A stretch of DNA of 64,000 nucleotides from JABDEZ01 sp965276955 (GCA_965276955.1 CBDIBP010000022.1:1-64000); one strand, 5' to 3'. Counted from the stretch's first letter, positions 45,410 through 54,090 are shown. The notes: generated by a model not told the origin, from the letters alone. Made by a program: numbers and translations.

Positions 45410-46171
45410 TTATGGGTTGAACATCTCTTTGAGCAAGGCATATAGTTCCGGATGCTTTTCCTTCAAATGTTCTGGCCGTTCAAAAAAGTATTCTGATATC
45501 ACAGCGAAAAATTCAGCTTCGTTCGTAGCGCCGTAAATATTTATATCCTTATCCCTGCTTTCCCGCATGGCTTTTATGTGCTGATGCATATACTTTATCC
45601 AGGGTTCTATATGCTCCTTTGGCAGCATGTATTCAGGCACGCCGTCTGTTGCACCATCGGCCTTGTCCAGCAGGTGTACGAACTCGTGTATGCCAGTATT
45701 GTGCCCATCGCTTGCATTGCTGAACCCCTGCCTCAATGCAGGCAGCGATAATATCATTTGCCCTTGCATGGCGCCATTGCCCACCATACCCAGCACATTG
45801 CGCCCACCGCCTGTGGTGTGGTACTGCATATCAAAAGTGCCTTCGTACAACAGCACTTCCGAAATATTGTTATACCTCCAATCAGGGAACGAAAATATAG
45901 GGATAATGGCGCTTGCTGCTACCAGCACTTTATCGGTATCGGTTATCTCTACATTCACACCGGTTACGGCAGTACGTGCCAGGAAATCGCGCACACGCTC
46001 GTCAAATACTACTTGCCTGTCGGGCGCAAGATCCTGGTAAAATTTCACATGTTCCAGCAGATAGTCGTGCGTGGTGGGCGGCAACTTAAACTGTTGTATA
46101 CGTCTACGCTTGATGATGCTGCTTGCTATGACGGCCATCACTGCCACTATCACTAATATTAATGCCCACAT
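45410..46171 (-). CDS. mtfA: MtfA-like zinc-dependent peptidase
   Basis: 253 residues from the ATG at 46171; a longer TTG start would add 20 residues without signal-like features. One N-terminal membrane helix (MWALILVIVAVMAVIASSIIKRRR) and a M90-family peptidase domain with the HExxH motif in NTGIHEFVHLLDKADG (about 158-173) and a downstream Glu in GATNEAEFFAVISEYFFERP as third ligand. In E. coli MtfA binds the Mlc regulator and has peptidase activity; whether that applies here is not known. Confidence 0.88.
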   Translation of the reverse strand: MWALILVIVAVMAVIASSIIKRRRIQQFKLPPTTHDYLLEHVKFYQDLAPDRQVVFDERVRDFLARTAVTGVNVEITDTDKVLVAASAIIPIFSFPDWRYNNISEVLLYEGTFDMQYHTTGGGRNVLGMVGNGAMQGQMILSLPALRQGFSNASDGHNTGIHEFVHLLDKADGATDGVPEYMLPKEHIEPWIKYMHQHIKAMRESRDKDINIYGATNEAEFFAVISEYFFERPEHLKEKHPELYALLKEMFNP

Positions 46172-46313
46172 ACGTACAGTTTTGTTGTTGGTTGTTACAA
46201 TAAAAATTACGCCCCGGAAGCAAGTATTCAAAAAACAGACAGTAATTTTAAGCGGCCCCGGGGGCTATAATATCACATTTTAATATCATTATCTATCTCT
46301 GCACTCATCGTAT

Positions 46314-47194
46314 ATGTCATTTGCGGGCCAACGGCAGTTGGTAAATCTGCTATTGCCATGCAGCTGGCTACCAAGTTAGGTACTTCTATCATCTCTGCTG
46401 ATAGCCGGCAATGCTACAAAGGTATGACCATTGGCACTGCCAAACCTACTGCTGAAGAACAAGCCGCGATACCACACTACTTTATTGATGAATTCCCGGT
46501 CACGGAAAACATAACTGCAGCCAGATATGAGCAATTGGCCCTTGGCTACCTCAGCCACATTTTTCAGCAGCACAGCACTGCGGTGGTATGTGGCGGCACA
46601 GGCCTTTATATAAAGGCTCTGTGTGATGGCCTGGACGACATGCCACAGGTGGATGCGGTGATAGACCGGCAAATAAATGAGCAATACAAAGAACAGGGTA
46701 TGGAGTGGTTGCAAGAATCTATACAAGAGCATGATCCACTTTTTTACGAGAGCGGTGAAATGCAAAACCCCGCCCGCATCATCCGTGCCCTTGTATTTAA
46801 ACTATCTACCGGGGAAAGCATTTTGCAATACCGTACCGGCAGCAAAAAGGAGCGTCCCTTCCAGGTCATCAAGGTCGGTATAGAACTGCCGCGTGAGGTA
46901 CTATACAACCGTATAAATGCTCGTGTGGACCAGATGATGACAGAAGGTCTGCTTGCGGAGGCAAAAAGCCTGTATCCCTATAAAGAACTAAAGAACCTGC
47001 AGACAGTAGGCTATGCAGAACTGTTTGAATACACGGATGGGCTTTGTAGCCTTGATAAGGCCATTGCTAAAATAAAGCAGAATACCCGCCGCTATGCCAA
47101 GCGCCAGATGACCTGGTTCAAAAAAGATAGTGAGGTAAAGTGGTACGCTGCAGATGATGCCGGTGTAGTAGATAAAATACTGGCACTGAGGTAA
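46314..47194 (+). CDS. miaA: tRNA dimethylallyltransferase MiaA (start disrupted)
   Basis: MiaA adds a dimethylallyl group to A37 of tRNAs reading UNN codons. The body is intact from MQLATKLG (46358) to 47194 with SADSRQCYKGMTIGTAKPT, VVCGGTGLYIKAL, NPARIIRAL and the C-terminal NTRRYAKRQMTWFKKD. The essential P-loop (CGPTAVGKS) is encoded upstream of 46358 in the same frame, but between the preceding TAA (46268) and the P-loop there is no ATG, GTG, TTG or CTG. An ATG at 46314 sits out of frame by one base; one extra base there would give M-V-I-CGPTAVGKS. Either a one-base deletion (real or assembly) or a rare start codon applies. The start given is that ATG. Confidence 0.85.
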
Positions 47195-47198
47195 GAAA

Positions 47199-47230
47199 AG
47201 CTCCGTCCCGTAGTATCACGGAACGGGGCT
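47199..47230 (-). terminator. Hairpin terminator between miaA and the CC-rich gene
   Basis: A 12-bp interrupted stem (AGCTCCGT and CCGT paired with ACGG and ACGGGGCT, one mismatch pair between the blocks). On the minus strand it is followed by TTTTCTT, so it most likely ends the small Cys-rich gene; it may also serve miaA. Confidence 0.55.
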
Positions 47231-47253
47231 GTAAATATGTCCTTTCTTCTTTA

Positions 47254-47445
47254 TTAACCTTTCTTAGGTGCTGCTTTAGCTGCACCATCTTTAGCGCAAT
47301 GCTTAGAGTCTTTGCAGCATGCTGCGCCACTCTTTTTGCAGCAGGCGGTACCAGCTTTCTTGCAGCAGGCTTTGTCTTGTGCAAAAGAAACGGTAGTAAC
47401 AGAGGTCATCATTATAAGGCTTAGTGCCAATGCGATCTTTTTCAT
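47254..47445 (-). CDS. Small secreted protein with CC-K repeats
   Basis: 63 residues. Signal peptide (MKKIALALSLIMMTSVTTVSFAQ), then a mature 40-residue peptide with three Cys pairs in a repeated pattern (ACCKKAG, ACCKKSG, ACCKDS) plus one further Cys (KHCAKDG), ending in an Ala/Lys tail. Seven Cys in 40 residues with regular spacing suggests metal binding or a disulfide knot in the periplasm. It is not a known family to me. It has its own terminator. Confidence 0.65.
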   Translation of the reverse strand: MKKIALALSLIMMTSVTTVSFAQDKACCKKAGTACCKKSGAACCKDSKHCAKDGAAKAAPKKG

Positions 47446-47503
47446 TTTATGTTTGTTTAGTTGAGATTATAAGTAAAGATAAAATAAATACCTGATATGC
47501 AAA

Positions 47504-48157
47504 TCATACATGTGCCAGTATGGTGATACCGCCCTGCACCACATCGCCTATCTTCACATCTACCTTGGTGCCCACAGGGAAGTACACATCTACCCGCGAT
47601 CCAAAACGGATGAACCCGAACTCATTGCCCTGCTTTGCAGCGTCGCCTTCCTTTATGTAGTAGCATATGCGGCGGGCCATAGCGCCGGCTATTTGCCTCA
47701 TCAGCAGTTCTGTCTTGTTATTGCCTATCACCACAGTAGTACGCTCGTTCTCGGTGCTGCTCTTGGGGTGCCAGGCCACCAGGTACTTGCCGGGGTGATA
47801 TTTAAAATACTTAATAACGCCATTTATGGGGTTGCGATTGACATGTACATTAAGCGGAGACATGAATATAGATACCTGCAACCTTTTATCTTTAAAATAT
47901 TCGGGCTCGTAGGTCTCTTCTATCACCACTACTTTGCCGTCGGCAGGGGCTATCACCAGGTCATCGCCCAACACAAGGTTGCGGCCGGGCAACCGGAAGA
48001 ACCACAGTACCCAGAACCATATAAGGAACAGCGGCACATTGATGAGCCAGGCCAGCCAAATGAAGCCTGTAAAGTAGTGAAATGTGAGGTATAGGATAAC
48101 GGCCCATAAAATGGTAGCCAATGTAATATACTTATAGCCTTCGCGGTGTATCGTCAT
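47504..48157 (-). CDS. psd: Phosphatidylserine decarboxylase family protein
   Basis: 217 residues, the short form of the family. It converts phosphatidylserine to phosphatidylethanolamine at the inner membrane. Two N-terminal membrane segments (about 10-28 and 31-53) precede the catalytic part: APADGKVV, SIFMSPLNVHVNR, HPGKYLVAWHPKS, and the self-cleavage site F-GS-R at 185-188 (Ser187 would become the pyruvoyl group). Normal length for bacterial short Psd. A -7 box lies 17 bp before the ATG. Confidence 0.93.
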   Translation of the reverse strand: MTIHREGYKYITLATILWAVILYLTFHYFTGFIWLAWLINVPLFLIWFWVLWFFRLPGRNLVLGDDLVIAPADGKVVVIEETYEPEYFKDKRLQVSIFMSPLNVHVNRNPINGVIKYFKYHPGKYLVAWHPKSSTENERTTVVIGNNKTELLMRQIAGAMARRICYYIKEGDAAKQGNEFGFIRFGSRVDVYFPVGTKVDVKIGDVVQGGITILAHV

Positions 48158-48174
48158 TTTAAATATTTGGACTG

Positions 48175-48182
48175 CAAAGGTA
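48175..48182 (-). promoter_or_regulatory. -7 box (TACCTTTG) of psd
   Basis: On the minus strand TACCTTTG matches TAnnTTTG and ends 17 bp before the psd ATG. Confidence 0.4.
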
Positions 48183-48193
48183 AAGTTTAAAAT

Positions 48194-48963
48194 TTATGTT
48201 ACCACTTCTTCATGCCGATAAGGATCGTGGGGTATTTTTAGCCCTGCCTGAGACCAACTATATAGGCCTCTAATGTTTCCGGTTCTTTCCGGTGCCGGAA
48301 ATTCTTCGGCGCGTGGATCAATGGGCGGAAAAAGCCTGTGGGGTGGTGTTTGGCCTGATGGGGTGTTTGAAATTTCCGGTTGCAGGTCTGAATTTTCACT
48401 GTCAACTTTTTCTGACATGTGGGCTGTTCCAGCAGGTGTACGAAACCTTTCTTCCAGCTCTTGCCTTATGGCTTCGATCTCTTCCTCGCTGGTGAGTGGT
48501 GGTGGAACACCATATGCGAAGTGAGTGGGGTAGCGATCGTTCTGTTTACGGGCCTTGAAATAGTTCTCGGCATGAAGTTGCAGCTTGTGTTGAAACTCCT
48601 CATCGGGCTGCAGATAGTTGACGAAATCGGCCATTACCTGCATATTCATACCGACGGATGAATATTCTTTCATTTTAGTGATGCTGTTGATGAGCTTGCG
48701 CATGCTATCGACCTCCTGTGGGGTGGGGAACCTATTATCGATTGGGCGCTGCCCGATGTGGGTCTGCAACTCGATAAGCACAGGTTATCGACAATAATTG
48801 CCGGGGCGGCCAATGATGCAAGTTTAAGTTCGTCCCAAGCGCCTTTTTTGATCCATAGGTAAAGCGTCTTTTCGCTGATGCCGACCTCGTCGGCAATTTG
48901 CTTCTGGCTTTTGTGGGTGCCGAAATAAAGGTTTTTGGCTTGTTGGTTCTGGGTGGTTTTCAT
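48194..48963 (-). pseudogene. HTH protein (phage-terminase-small-subunit-like), frameshifted
   Basis: The N-terminal 60 residues (MKTTQNQQAKNLYFGTHKSQ..., about 1-60) contain a helix-turn-helix (KQIADEVGISEKTLYLWIKKGAWDELK) of the type seen in phage terminase small/gpP-like subunits. The reading frame is then lost near 48780 (after IIVDNL), and the rest (LIELQTHIGQRPIDNRFPTPQEVDSMRKLINSITKM ... HEEVVT) continues in another frame with an in-frame stop just upstream. A missing base would give a single protein of about 255 residues. The C-terminal part is Pro/Glu-rich. Similar proteins are often scattered as single genes in Bacteroidota genomes. It could be a prophage remnant or an assembly indel. 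Confidence 0.65.
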
Positions 48964-49274
48964 AGGGAATAGAAATTAGGGTAGGGATATATGGTGGCTA
49001 AAAGTGCCGCGAGCGTTTTTGACATAAAGTTGGGTGGATACCTGAAATAATTTTCAGGAAAAAGCATGCTACTGAAGTAAGTGCGGTAGCATACAGAAGT
49101 AAGATGAGTGGGATGCTTTTTTGTTTGCAGGGTGGGCGCGGGTTTGAGCGTAATTATGCGCGCTGGTGGTAAGGGTAGGAGCACAGCAGCGACGCAAGGC
49201 TACCACCCTCCCGCAATAAGGGACAGGCGGCCTATCGGCCACCCATCTTTGGGAAAAAGGAGGGGTGTGTTTAT
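48964..49274. other. Non-coding region with two hairpins
   Basis: About 310 bp without a supported gene. It holds a perfect 7-bp inverted repeat (CCTGAAA-TAAT-TTTCAGG, 49041-49058), a second 7-bp one (ATGCTAC/GTAGCAT, 49066-49092) and a direct repeat of GAAGTAAG at about 49074 and 49096. No T tract follows either stem, so they look more like operator or RNA structures upstream of the HTH gene than terminators. An ORF antisense here (48960-49184) has Pro-rich random composition. Confidence 0.5.
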
Positions 49275-49991
49275 CTAACCGAACAGATATGTCGCCTGTT
49301 CCAGGCTATCGGGTTTGCCCACGTCTATAAATACATTACCGGTATGGTTGTGCCCCAGCAACAGCTGGTCTTTGGCCAGGTGCAGGTACAGGTCTATAAG
49401 GGAGAATTTGCCGGTGAAAGGGCAGTTGGTCACCACCGCAGGTGTTAGTATCTGTACCCCGCTAAAGGCGAAAGGCTGCATCCATGCTACCTCCCTGCTT
49501 ATGCGCTGTTGTTCCTTCTCGGTATTGGCCCAGCCGCAGAGGTGCATGTGCGGATCGAACAATAATTGGCGGCTGCTGTTGCGCTCCATTACGGCGAGGG
49601 TGGCTATAGCGCCGCTGTCGCGATGTGCATCTGTCATAACAGCAAGATCAAGCGTGGTGAGCACATCTACATTCATGACCACAAAGGCTTCTTCGCCCTC
49701 AAAAAAGTGTGCGGCTTTCAGTAGTCCGCCCCCGGTCTCCAGCAGCTCGTACCGCTCATCTGATACCAGCACCTCGCTGCCAAAGCTGTCGTTGTCGAAC
49801 AGTACATCCTCAACCTGATCGGCAAAGTGATGCACATTTATAATGACCTCGTATATGCCAAACTTTTGCAGGTAGCGCAGGTTGTGCTCCAACAGGGTTC
49901 TACCATTCACCTCGGCCAGCGCCTTCGGGTGATTATCAGTAAAGGGTTTTAACCGGGTACCGAGGCCGGCAGCAAAAAGCATGGCTTTCAT
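49275..49991 (-). CDS. Sugar-phosphate nucleotidyltransferase (MurU-like)
   Basis: 238 residues. The N-terminal signature MKAMLFAAGLGTRLKPFTDNHPKALAEVNGRTLLEHNLRYL is that of NTP-transferase-fold nucleotidyltransferases, with the Lys of HPKAL and the metal-binding VVMNVDVLTTLDL. The length and lack of a C-terminal extension fit MurU (N-acetylmuramate-1-phosphate uridylyltransferase) or a small mannose-1-phosphate guanylyltransferase; sequence alone does not separate them. A cell-wall recycling role would fit MurU, but no amgK-like kinase is adjacent. Confidence 0.82.
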   Translation of the reverse strand: MKAMLFAAGLGTRLKPFTDNHPKALAEVNGRTLLEHNLRYLQKFGIYEVIINVHHFADQVEDVLFDNDSFGSEVLVSDERYELLETGGGLLKAAHFFEGEEAFVVMNVDVLTTLDLAVMTDAHRDSGAIATLAVMERNSSRQLLFDPHMHLCGWANTEKEQQRISREVAWMQPFAFSGVQILTPAVVTNCPFTGKFSLIDLYLHLAKDQLLLGHNHTGNVFIDVGKPDSLEQATYLFG

Positions 49992-50067
49992 GCACGCAAA
50001 TTAGTAAATGAATATGGTAATGCAATTAATACATCACAAGAGTGGTCAAGCCCGTAATGATGGTCGC

Positions 50068-50691
50068 TTAAGACCCCGCGTTCACGTAGTTCTCTATGGG
50101 GAGGCGCTTGGCTATGCTGCGGGCAAGGGTCATCTCATCAGCATACTCCAGCTCGCCGCCAAAGGCTATGCCGCGGGCTATGGCCGTAATGCGCACGGGA
50201 AGGCCCTTGAGCTGGCGGGCTATGTAGTATACCGTGGTATCGCCCTCTATGGTGGGGCTTAGCGCCATTATGAGCTCTTCTACGCCGTTGTTCTTCACCC
50301 TGTCGTGCAGGGTATGTATATACAAGTGCTCGGGGCCTATGCCATCGAGCGGGCTAAGTATGCCGCCCAGTACATGATACAGGCCATTGTACTGCTGGGT
50401 GCTCTCAATGGCTATGACATCGCGTATGGTCTCTACCACGCATACCTGGCCCTGGTTGCGGGCTCGATTGACGCATATAAGGCATACATCGGTATCGGCA
50501 ACGTTGTGGCATATTTTGCAGAACTGCACCTCGTGCCGCATGCGGCCCACCGCACCGGTAAAGGCATCTACCTCCTGCTCGTTCATTTTCAGCAACTGCA
50601 GCACCAGGCGCAGCGCCGTTTTCTTACCTATACCCGGCAGCCGGGCAAACTCCTGCACCGCATCTTCTATTAACTTGGAGGAAAAGACCAT
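50068..50691 (-). CDS. recR: Recombination protein RecR
   Basis: 207 residues, normal length. RecR acts with RecO to load RecA on gapped DNA. Order of elements: N-terminal helix-hairpin-helix (FARLPGIGKKTALRLV), a four-Cys zinc finger (C58, C61, C70, C73: FCKICHNVADTDVCLIC), and a Toprim domain (about 81-175, VCVVETIRDVIAIE ... LSPTIEGDTTVYYIA). Single gene on the minus strand, upstream of the nucleotidyltransferase. Confidence 0.96.
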   Translation of the reverse strand: MVFSSKLIEDAVQEFARLPGIGKKTALRLVLQLLKMNEQEVDAFTGAVGRMRHEVQFCKICHNVADTDVCLICVNRARNQGQVCVVETIRDVIAIESTQQYNGLYHVLGGILSPLDGIGPEHLYIHTLHDRVKNNGVEELIMALSPTIEGDTTVYYIARQLKGLPVRITAIARGIAFGGELEYADEMTLARSIAKRLPIENYVNAGS

Positions 50692-50708
50692 GTACTAAAA
50701 TATAACCC

Positions 50709-50716
50709 CAAATTTA
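50709..50716 (-). promoter_or_regulatory. -7 box (TAAATTTG) of recR
   Basis: On the minus strand TAAATTTG matches TAnnTTTG and ends 17 bp before the recR ATG. Confidence 0.4.
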
Positions 50717-50808
50717 CCCCATTTGCTTATCATTCTCCCTAATAAAAATTGTGGTTTATGTCGTTTTTTTCAATAATATTGCGGACGTAACCTCCTTAAC
50801 AAATATTT

Positions 50809-51987
50809 ATGAAAAAAACATTACTTCTTTTATCAGCCCTTGCTGTAGGCTTTAGCAGCTTCGCACAAGATGCAACCTTATCTTCTGCAAATGTGGGAAG
50901 TACAACTGCCCAAAATCTTAACACTAAAGGGCTAAAAGGCGAATTGGCTAAAACAACAAACACTATTACGGGTAATCGTAACTTATTCGAAAGCTCAACT
51001 GATTCATTGAATCGTTTTCGTTTAGATTCTACCCTTATATATCGTGTTGGGACCACATTAGATAGTGGGTATGCTTTTGGGCCAAATTACTATGGATGGA
51101 ACCAGTTTGCGCAGCAAGTATACAATCCATATAATTTCGATACAACGATCAATTCAATTGTTGGTATGCTTACTTATTGGCATGGTACAGTAAAAACTGG
51201 ATCAACTAAAACCATCACATTTAATGAGTGGGGATTTGATACCAAGGCATACGTACATGCTGGTATAAATGGTAATTCATCTACCAAGGATTCAATAGTT
51301 GGCATTCCGGGAACCGTTAAACAGACAAGTCAATCAGTTTCAATATCTCAATTAGGGATAGGTACATCTACTGTTGCAGATGCACCCAAAGTAACTATGT
51401 TTACAACTGCTTGGCCAACACCAGGTGATAATTTCTTTGTAGGATATTCTATAACTTACACGGCTCCTGCTGGCGCATTTGCCGGAGATACTATTGGCTT
51501 ACGTGTTTCAAAGCGTTCGTCAACTGGAATATGCTGTTTTTATGATCCAATTAGTGTAAATGATACACTTCTTGTCGGAACAAACTTTGTTCATACCGGT
51601 AGCGGTACAAGTAATGGTTGGCAAGATCTACGTTGGGATTTTGGGCAAAATATTGATTTTTCAATGGTTCCAATCGTTACATATAACCTTCCTAATATAG
51701 GTGTAAAGGGTTTAACTATCGGCAATCTTGCATTCTCTGGTAACTATCCTAACCCTGCAGTAAATAGCACAACGATAAAGGTGGCTCTAACACATAATGA
51801 TGATGTTACTGTTACAGTTATGGATATGGAAGGCCGCACACTTAGCACACTTACTAAGAATGGCTTATCTGCTGGTGACCAACTGATAGAATTAAACATA
51901 TCTTCACTTGCTACAGGTAATTACTTATATATGGTTCGTGCTGCAGGTGGTGGTGCTTTCGCAAGCAAACTGTCTGTGATTAAATAG
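50809..51987 (+). CDS. Secreted protein with T9SS sorting domain
   Basis: 392 residues with a signal peptide (MKKTLLLLSALAVGFSSFAQ). The central 250 residues are beta-rich with many Thr/Ser/Gly/Asn and I recognise no domain in them. The C-terminus is a type A sorting domain (NYPNPAVNSTTIKVALT ... VTVMDMEGRTLSTLT ... GNYLYMVRA ... KLSVIK). It should be exported by the T9SS. It ends in a strong terminator with the same stem sequence as the next gene's terminator, so the two genes form a cargo pair. Confidence 0.82.
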   Translation: MKKTLLLLSALAVGFSSFAQDATLSSANVGSTTAQNLNTKGLKGELAKTTNTITGNRNLFESSTDSLNRFRLDSTLIYRVGTTLDSGYAFGPNYYGWNQFAQQVYNPYNFDTTINSIVGMLTYWHGTVKTGSTKTITFNEWGFDTKAYVHAGINGNSSTKDSIVGIPGTVKQTSQSVSISQLGIGTSTVADAPKVTMFTTAWPTPGDNFFVGYSITYTAPAGAFAGDTIGLRVSKRSSTGICCFYDPISVNDTLLVGTNFVHTGSGTSNGWQDLRWDFGQNIDFSMVPIVTYNLPNIGVKGLTIGNLAFSGNYPNPAVNSTTIKVALTHNDDVTVTVMDMEGRTLSTLTKNGLSAGDQLIELNISSLATGNYLYMVRAAGGGAFASKLSVIK

Positions 51988-52000
51988 TTTTTTTCTTTTT

Positions 52001-52038
52001 AGCAAAAAGGGAGCGCTGGAAAGCGCTCCCTTTTTGCT
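52001..52038 (+). terminator. Terminator with 17-bp perfect arms (GGGAGCGCT stem)
   Basis: AAAAAGGGAGCGCT and its complement pair around a GGAA loop, then T tract. Shares its stem core with the terminator at 54109-54142. Confidence 0.9.
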
Positions 52039-52108
52039 TTTTATTTATACCATAAAATTCGCTTTCATTAACAATAATTTCATTTTGTTTTGCTTGGATG
52101 ATCGGATA

Positions 52109-52131
52109 ATATTTTACATATTGTAAAATAT
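52109..52131. promoter_or_regulatory. Perfect palindrome before the ICPC-repeat gene
   Basis: ATATTTTACA-TAT-TGTAAAATAT, perfect 10-bp arms with a 3-nt centre, 24 bp before the ATG. It is a candidate operator or promoter-overlapping site. It contains TTACA/TGTAA half-sites like those near the Rrf2 gene but in inverted orientation. Confidence 0.45.
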
Positions 52132-52155
52132 ATTTTCACCTTCAAAACCACCCAA

Positions 52156-54090
52156 ATGAGAAAAGTATTATTGTCTTTGTTTGTTTTGTTTTTTGCATTG
52201 TGCGCCCATGCCGACAATTCCGCGCAGCAAGTTGTGGATGCTTGCATCAGCGCTGATGGTATGAAGCTAAGAATTACATTGAATCATCTTTCATACACGA
52301 ACATGTATATCTACATCCCTGGTATTACCACCACTTCAGGTATACCAGATATAAGCTATACCCACAACCCGCAAGACCCCACCTCTGTCGACTTTAATTT
52401 CGATTTGACTGGCTACGCAACTACGCCGCTAACTGGTTGCGTTGCTATTACCTATAGTGGCGATCCCGTCTCGGGTCATTCGGGGAGTACTTATACCCCA
52501 CTTACTATCTGCCCCTGCACAGAGCCTACACCTACCGGGTGCTTCTACATGGATGTGAACGGAGCCGATGTGGTAAAATTGGTTTCCACGAACCCCAATA
52601 TAGACAACTACTACCTGTGGAATCCCAGCGACCTTTCGGGCATGCACTATGTGGCCAACGGCCCAGGGACGCTGGATGCTGATGGAGTGCATTACGATTA
52701 TTATTTCCCCAATTATCCGCTTAGCATTCAAAATGGCTGCGCTACCATTTATTACAGCACACAACTTGGTGATGGTACCGGCAGCTATGACCCTACAAAA
52801 GGGACATGGGCTAATACTTTAACAATATGTCCTTGCCCACTGGCACCTGTATCTCAGTGCTATTCGGACGATGGTAGTGGTAACTTGACCATAAAGCTGT
52901 CTTACCCTATATTTACTGATGTACGGCTCTTTACTCAAACGGGCGCTGGTGCTACGGCATATAGTTACGACCATAACGCATCAAATATATCATTTGCAGT
53001 ACCGCAAGACGCTTCCGGAAACTATATTTATACATTTGTCATTCCTACCAGTGACATACCGCTATATATACCGAACTCAACAGGATGTTATACATTTTAT
53101 GTATCTACAGAGCCGTGGGATCCAGCCAACGTTGATGCCAGCCCTGCCGATTTTGCGACGCCTATAAGGATATGCCCTTGCTGTTCACAGGGCACTGCCA
53201 ATTCACATATTTCCTATACCTTAAGTACGCAGTCAACTAACCCGCTAACAGTAGATTTTTCGAATGGAATGGGTACGAACTGGGATTTTGGTGACGGTCA
53301 TACGGCAACTAATTCAAGCAACGTGAACCACACCTATACAACTGCCGGCTCTTATACAGTTTCCAGTTCTACACATATGAGTATCTTGTACAATGGAACG
53401 GGATTATGGGTGCCCGATTGTACGAAAAGTGATATGATATGCTTGACGGGAACGCCTGTTGATCGTACCCAAAATATAAACAATAATAATGTTAATGTGT
53501 TGGGACCTTGTGGGGTTGATTTTACTGCTAGCATCAATGGGAATTTTTTATCACTAACTATTCCTCAGACATTTACAGGTGGACTTTTTAATGCGTACCC
53601 TGCTACACGTTATATTATTTGGGGAGATTCTAGTCCCGATATTTCATTTAGTGGTGCATTGCCTTCGTTCACTGTTTCACATACTTACAGTGCTGCCGGT
53701 ACATACGTAGTTTATTGCAGTGGTGTAGCAGGATGCTTAACAGGTCTGTCAATTTGTATCGATGACAACGACCATAACGAACAACGCAGAGCTAACCCTA
53801 ATACCCCAATACCTACTACTGTGCAGCAGAAAGTTCAAGACATTAACTTGTTCCCTAACCCGGCTACGGATGTAACTATGCTGACCTTTAACCTGCAGAA
53901 CGCAGCTACAATAAAAGTAGATGTGGTAGATGTAGTGGGCCGTGTAGTGCTACCGGTAAGCAATATAGCTATGAACCCCGGTAACCAGAAGGTAGAGATC
54001 AATACCAGCAACCTGGCATCGGGTATCTACAATGTAAATATCCAGACCGATAAGGGTATTACTACCAAGCGACTGAGTGTGGTAAAGTAA
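52156..54090 (+). CDS. Secreted protein: three Cys-patterned repeats, PKD domains, T9SS tail
   Basis: 644 residues with a signal peptide (MRKVLLSLFVLFFALCAHA). Three tandem repeats of about 105-115 residues end at about residues 120, 225 and 340. Each has a GC motif (TGCVAITYS, NGCATIYYS, TGCYTFYVS) and ends in ICPC (LTICPC, LTICPC, IRICPC), so the Cys positions repeat. They are followed by two PKD-like modules (TNWDFGDGHTATNSSNVNHTY and IIWGDSSPDISFSGALPSF) and a type A sorting domain (NLFPNPATDVTMLTF ... GIYNVNIQT ... RLSVVK). The triple repeat is not a domain I recognise. T9SS export is predicted. Confidence 0.82.
   Translation: MRKVLLSLFVLFFALCAHADNSAQQVVDACISADGMKLRITLNHLSYTNMYIYIPGITTTSGIPDISYTHNPQDPTSVDFNFDLTGYATTPLTGCVAITYSGDPVSGHSGSTYTPLTICPCTEPTPTGCFYMDVNGADVVKLVSTNPNIDNYYLWNPSDLSGMHYVANGPGTLDADGVHYDYYFPNYPLSIQNGCATIYYSTQLGDGTGSYDPTKGTWANTLTICPCPLAPVSQCYSDDGSGNLTIKLSYPIFTDVRLFTQTGAGATAYSYDHNASNISFAVPQDASGNYIYTFVIPTSDIPLYIPNSTGCYTFYVSTEPWDPANVDASPADFATPIRICPCCSQGTANSHISYTLSTQSTNPLTVDFSNGMGTNWDFGDGHTATNSSNVNHTYTTAGSYTVSSSTHMSILYNGTGLWVPDCTKSDMICLTGTPVDRTQNINNNNVNVLGPCGVDFTASINGNFLSLTIPQTFTGGLFNAYPATRYIIWGDSSPDISFSGALPSFTVSHTYSAAGTYVVYCSGVAGCLTGLSICIDDNDHNEQRRANPNTPIPTTVQQKVQDINLFPNPATDVTMLTFNLQNAATIKVDVVDVVGRVVLPVSNIAMNPGNQKVEINTSNLASGIYNVNIQTDKGITTKRLSVVK

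Noticed and set aside
48960..49184. 74-residue minus-strand ORF upstream of the HTH gene
   Set aside because: Pro/Leu/Tyr-rich random composition and no homology I recognise; overlaps the HTH start by 4 bp and contains the hairpins of the intergenic region.
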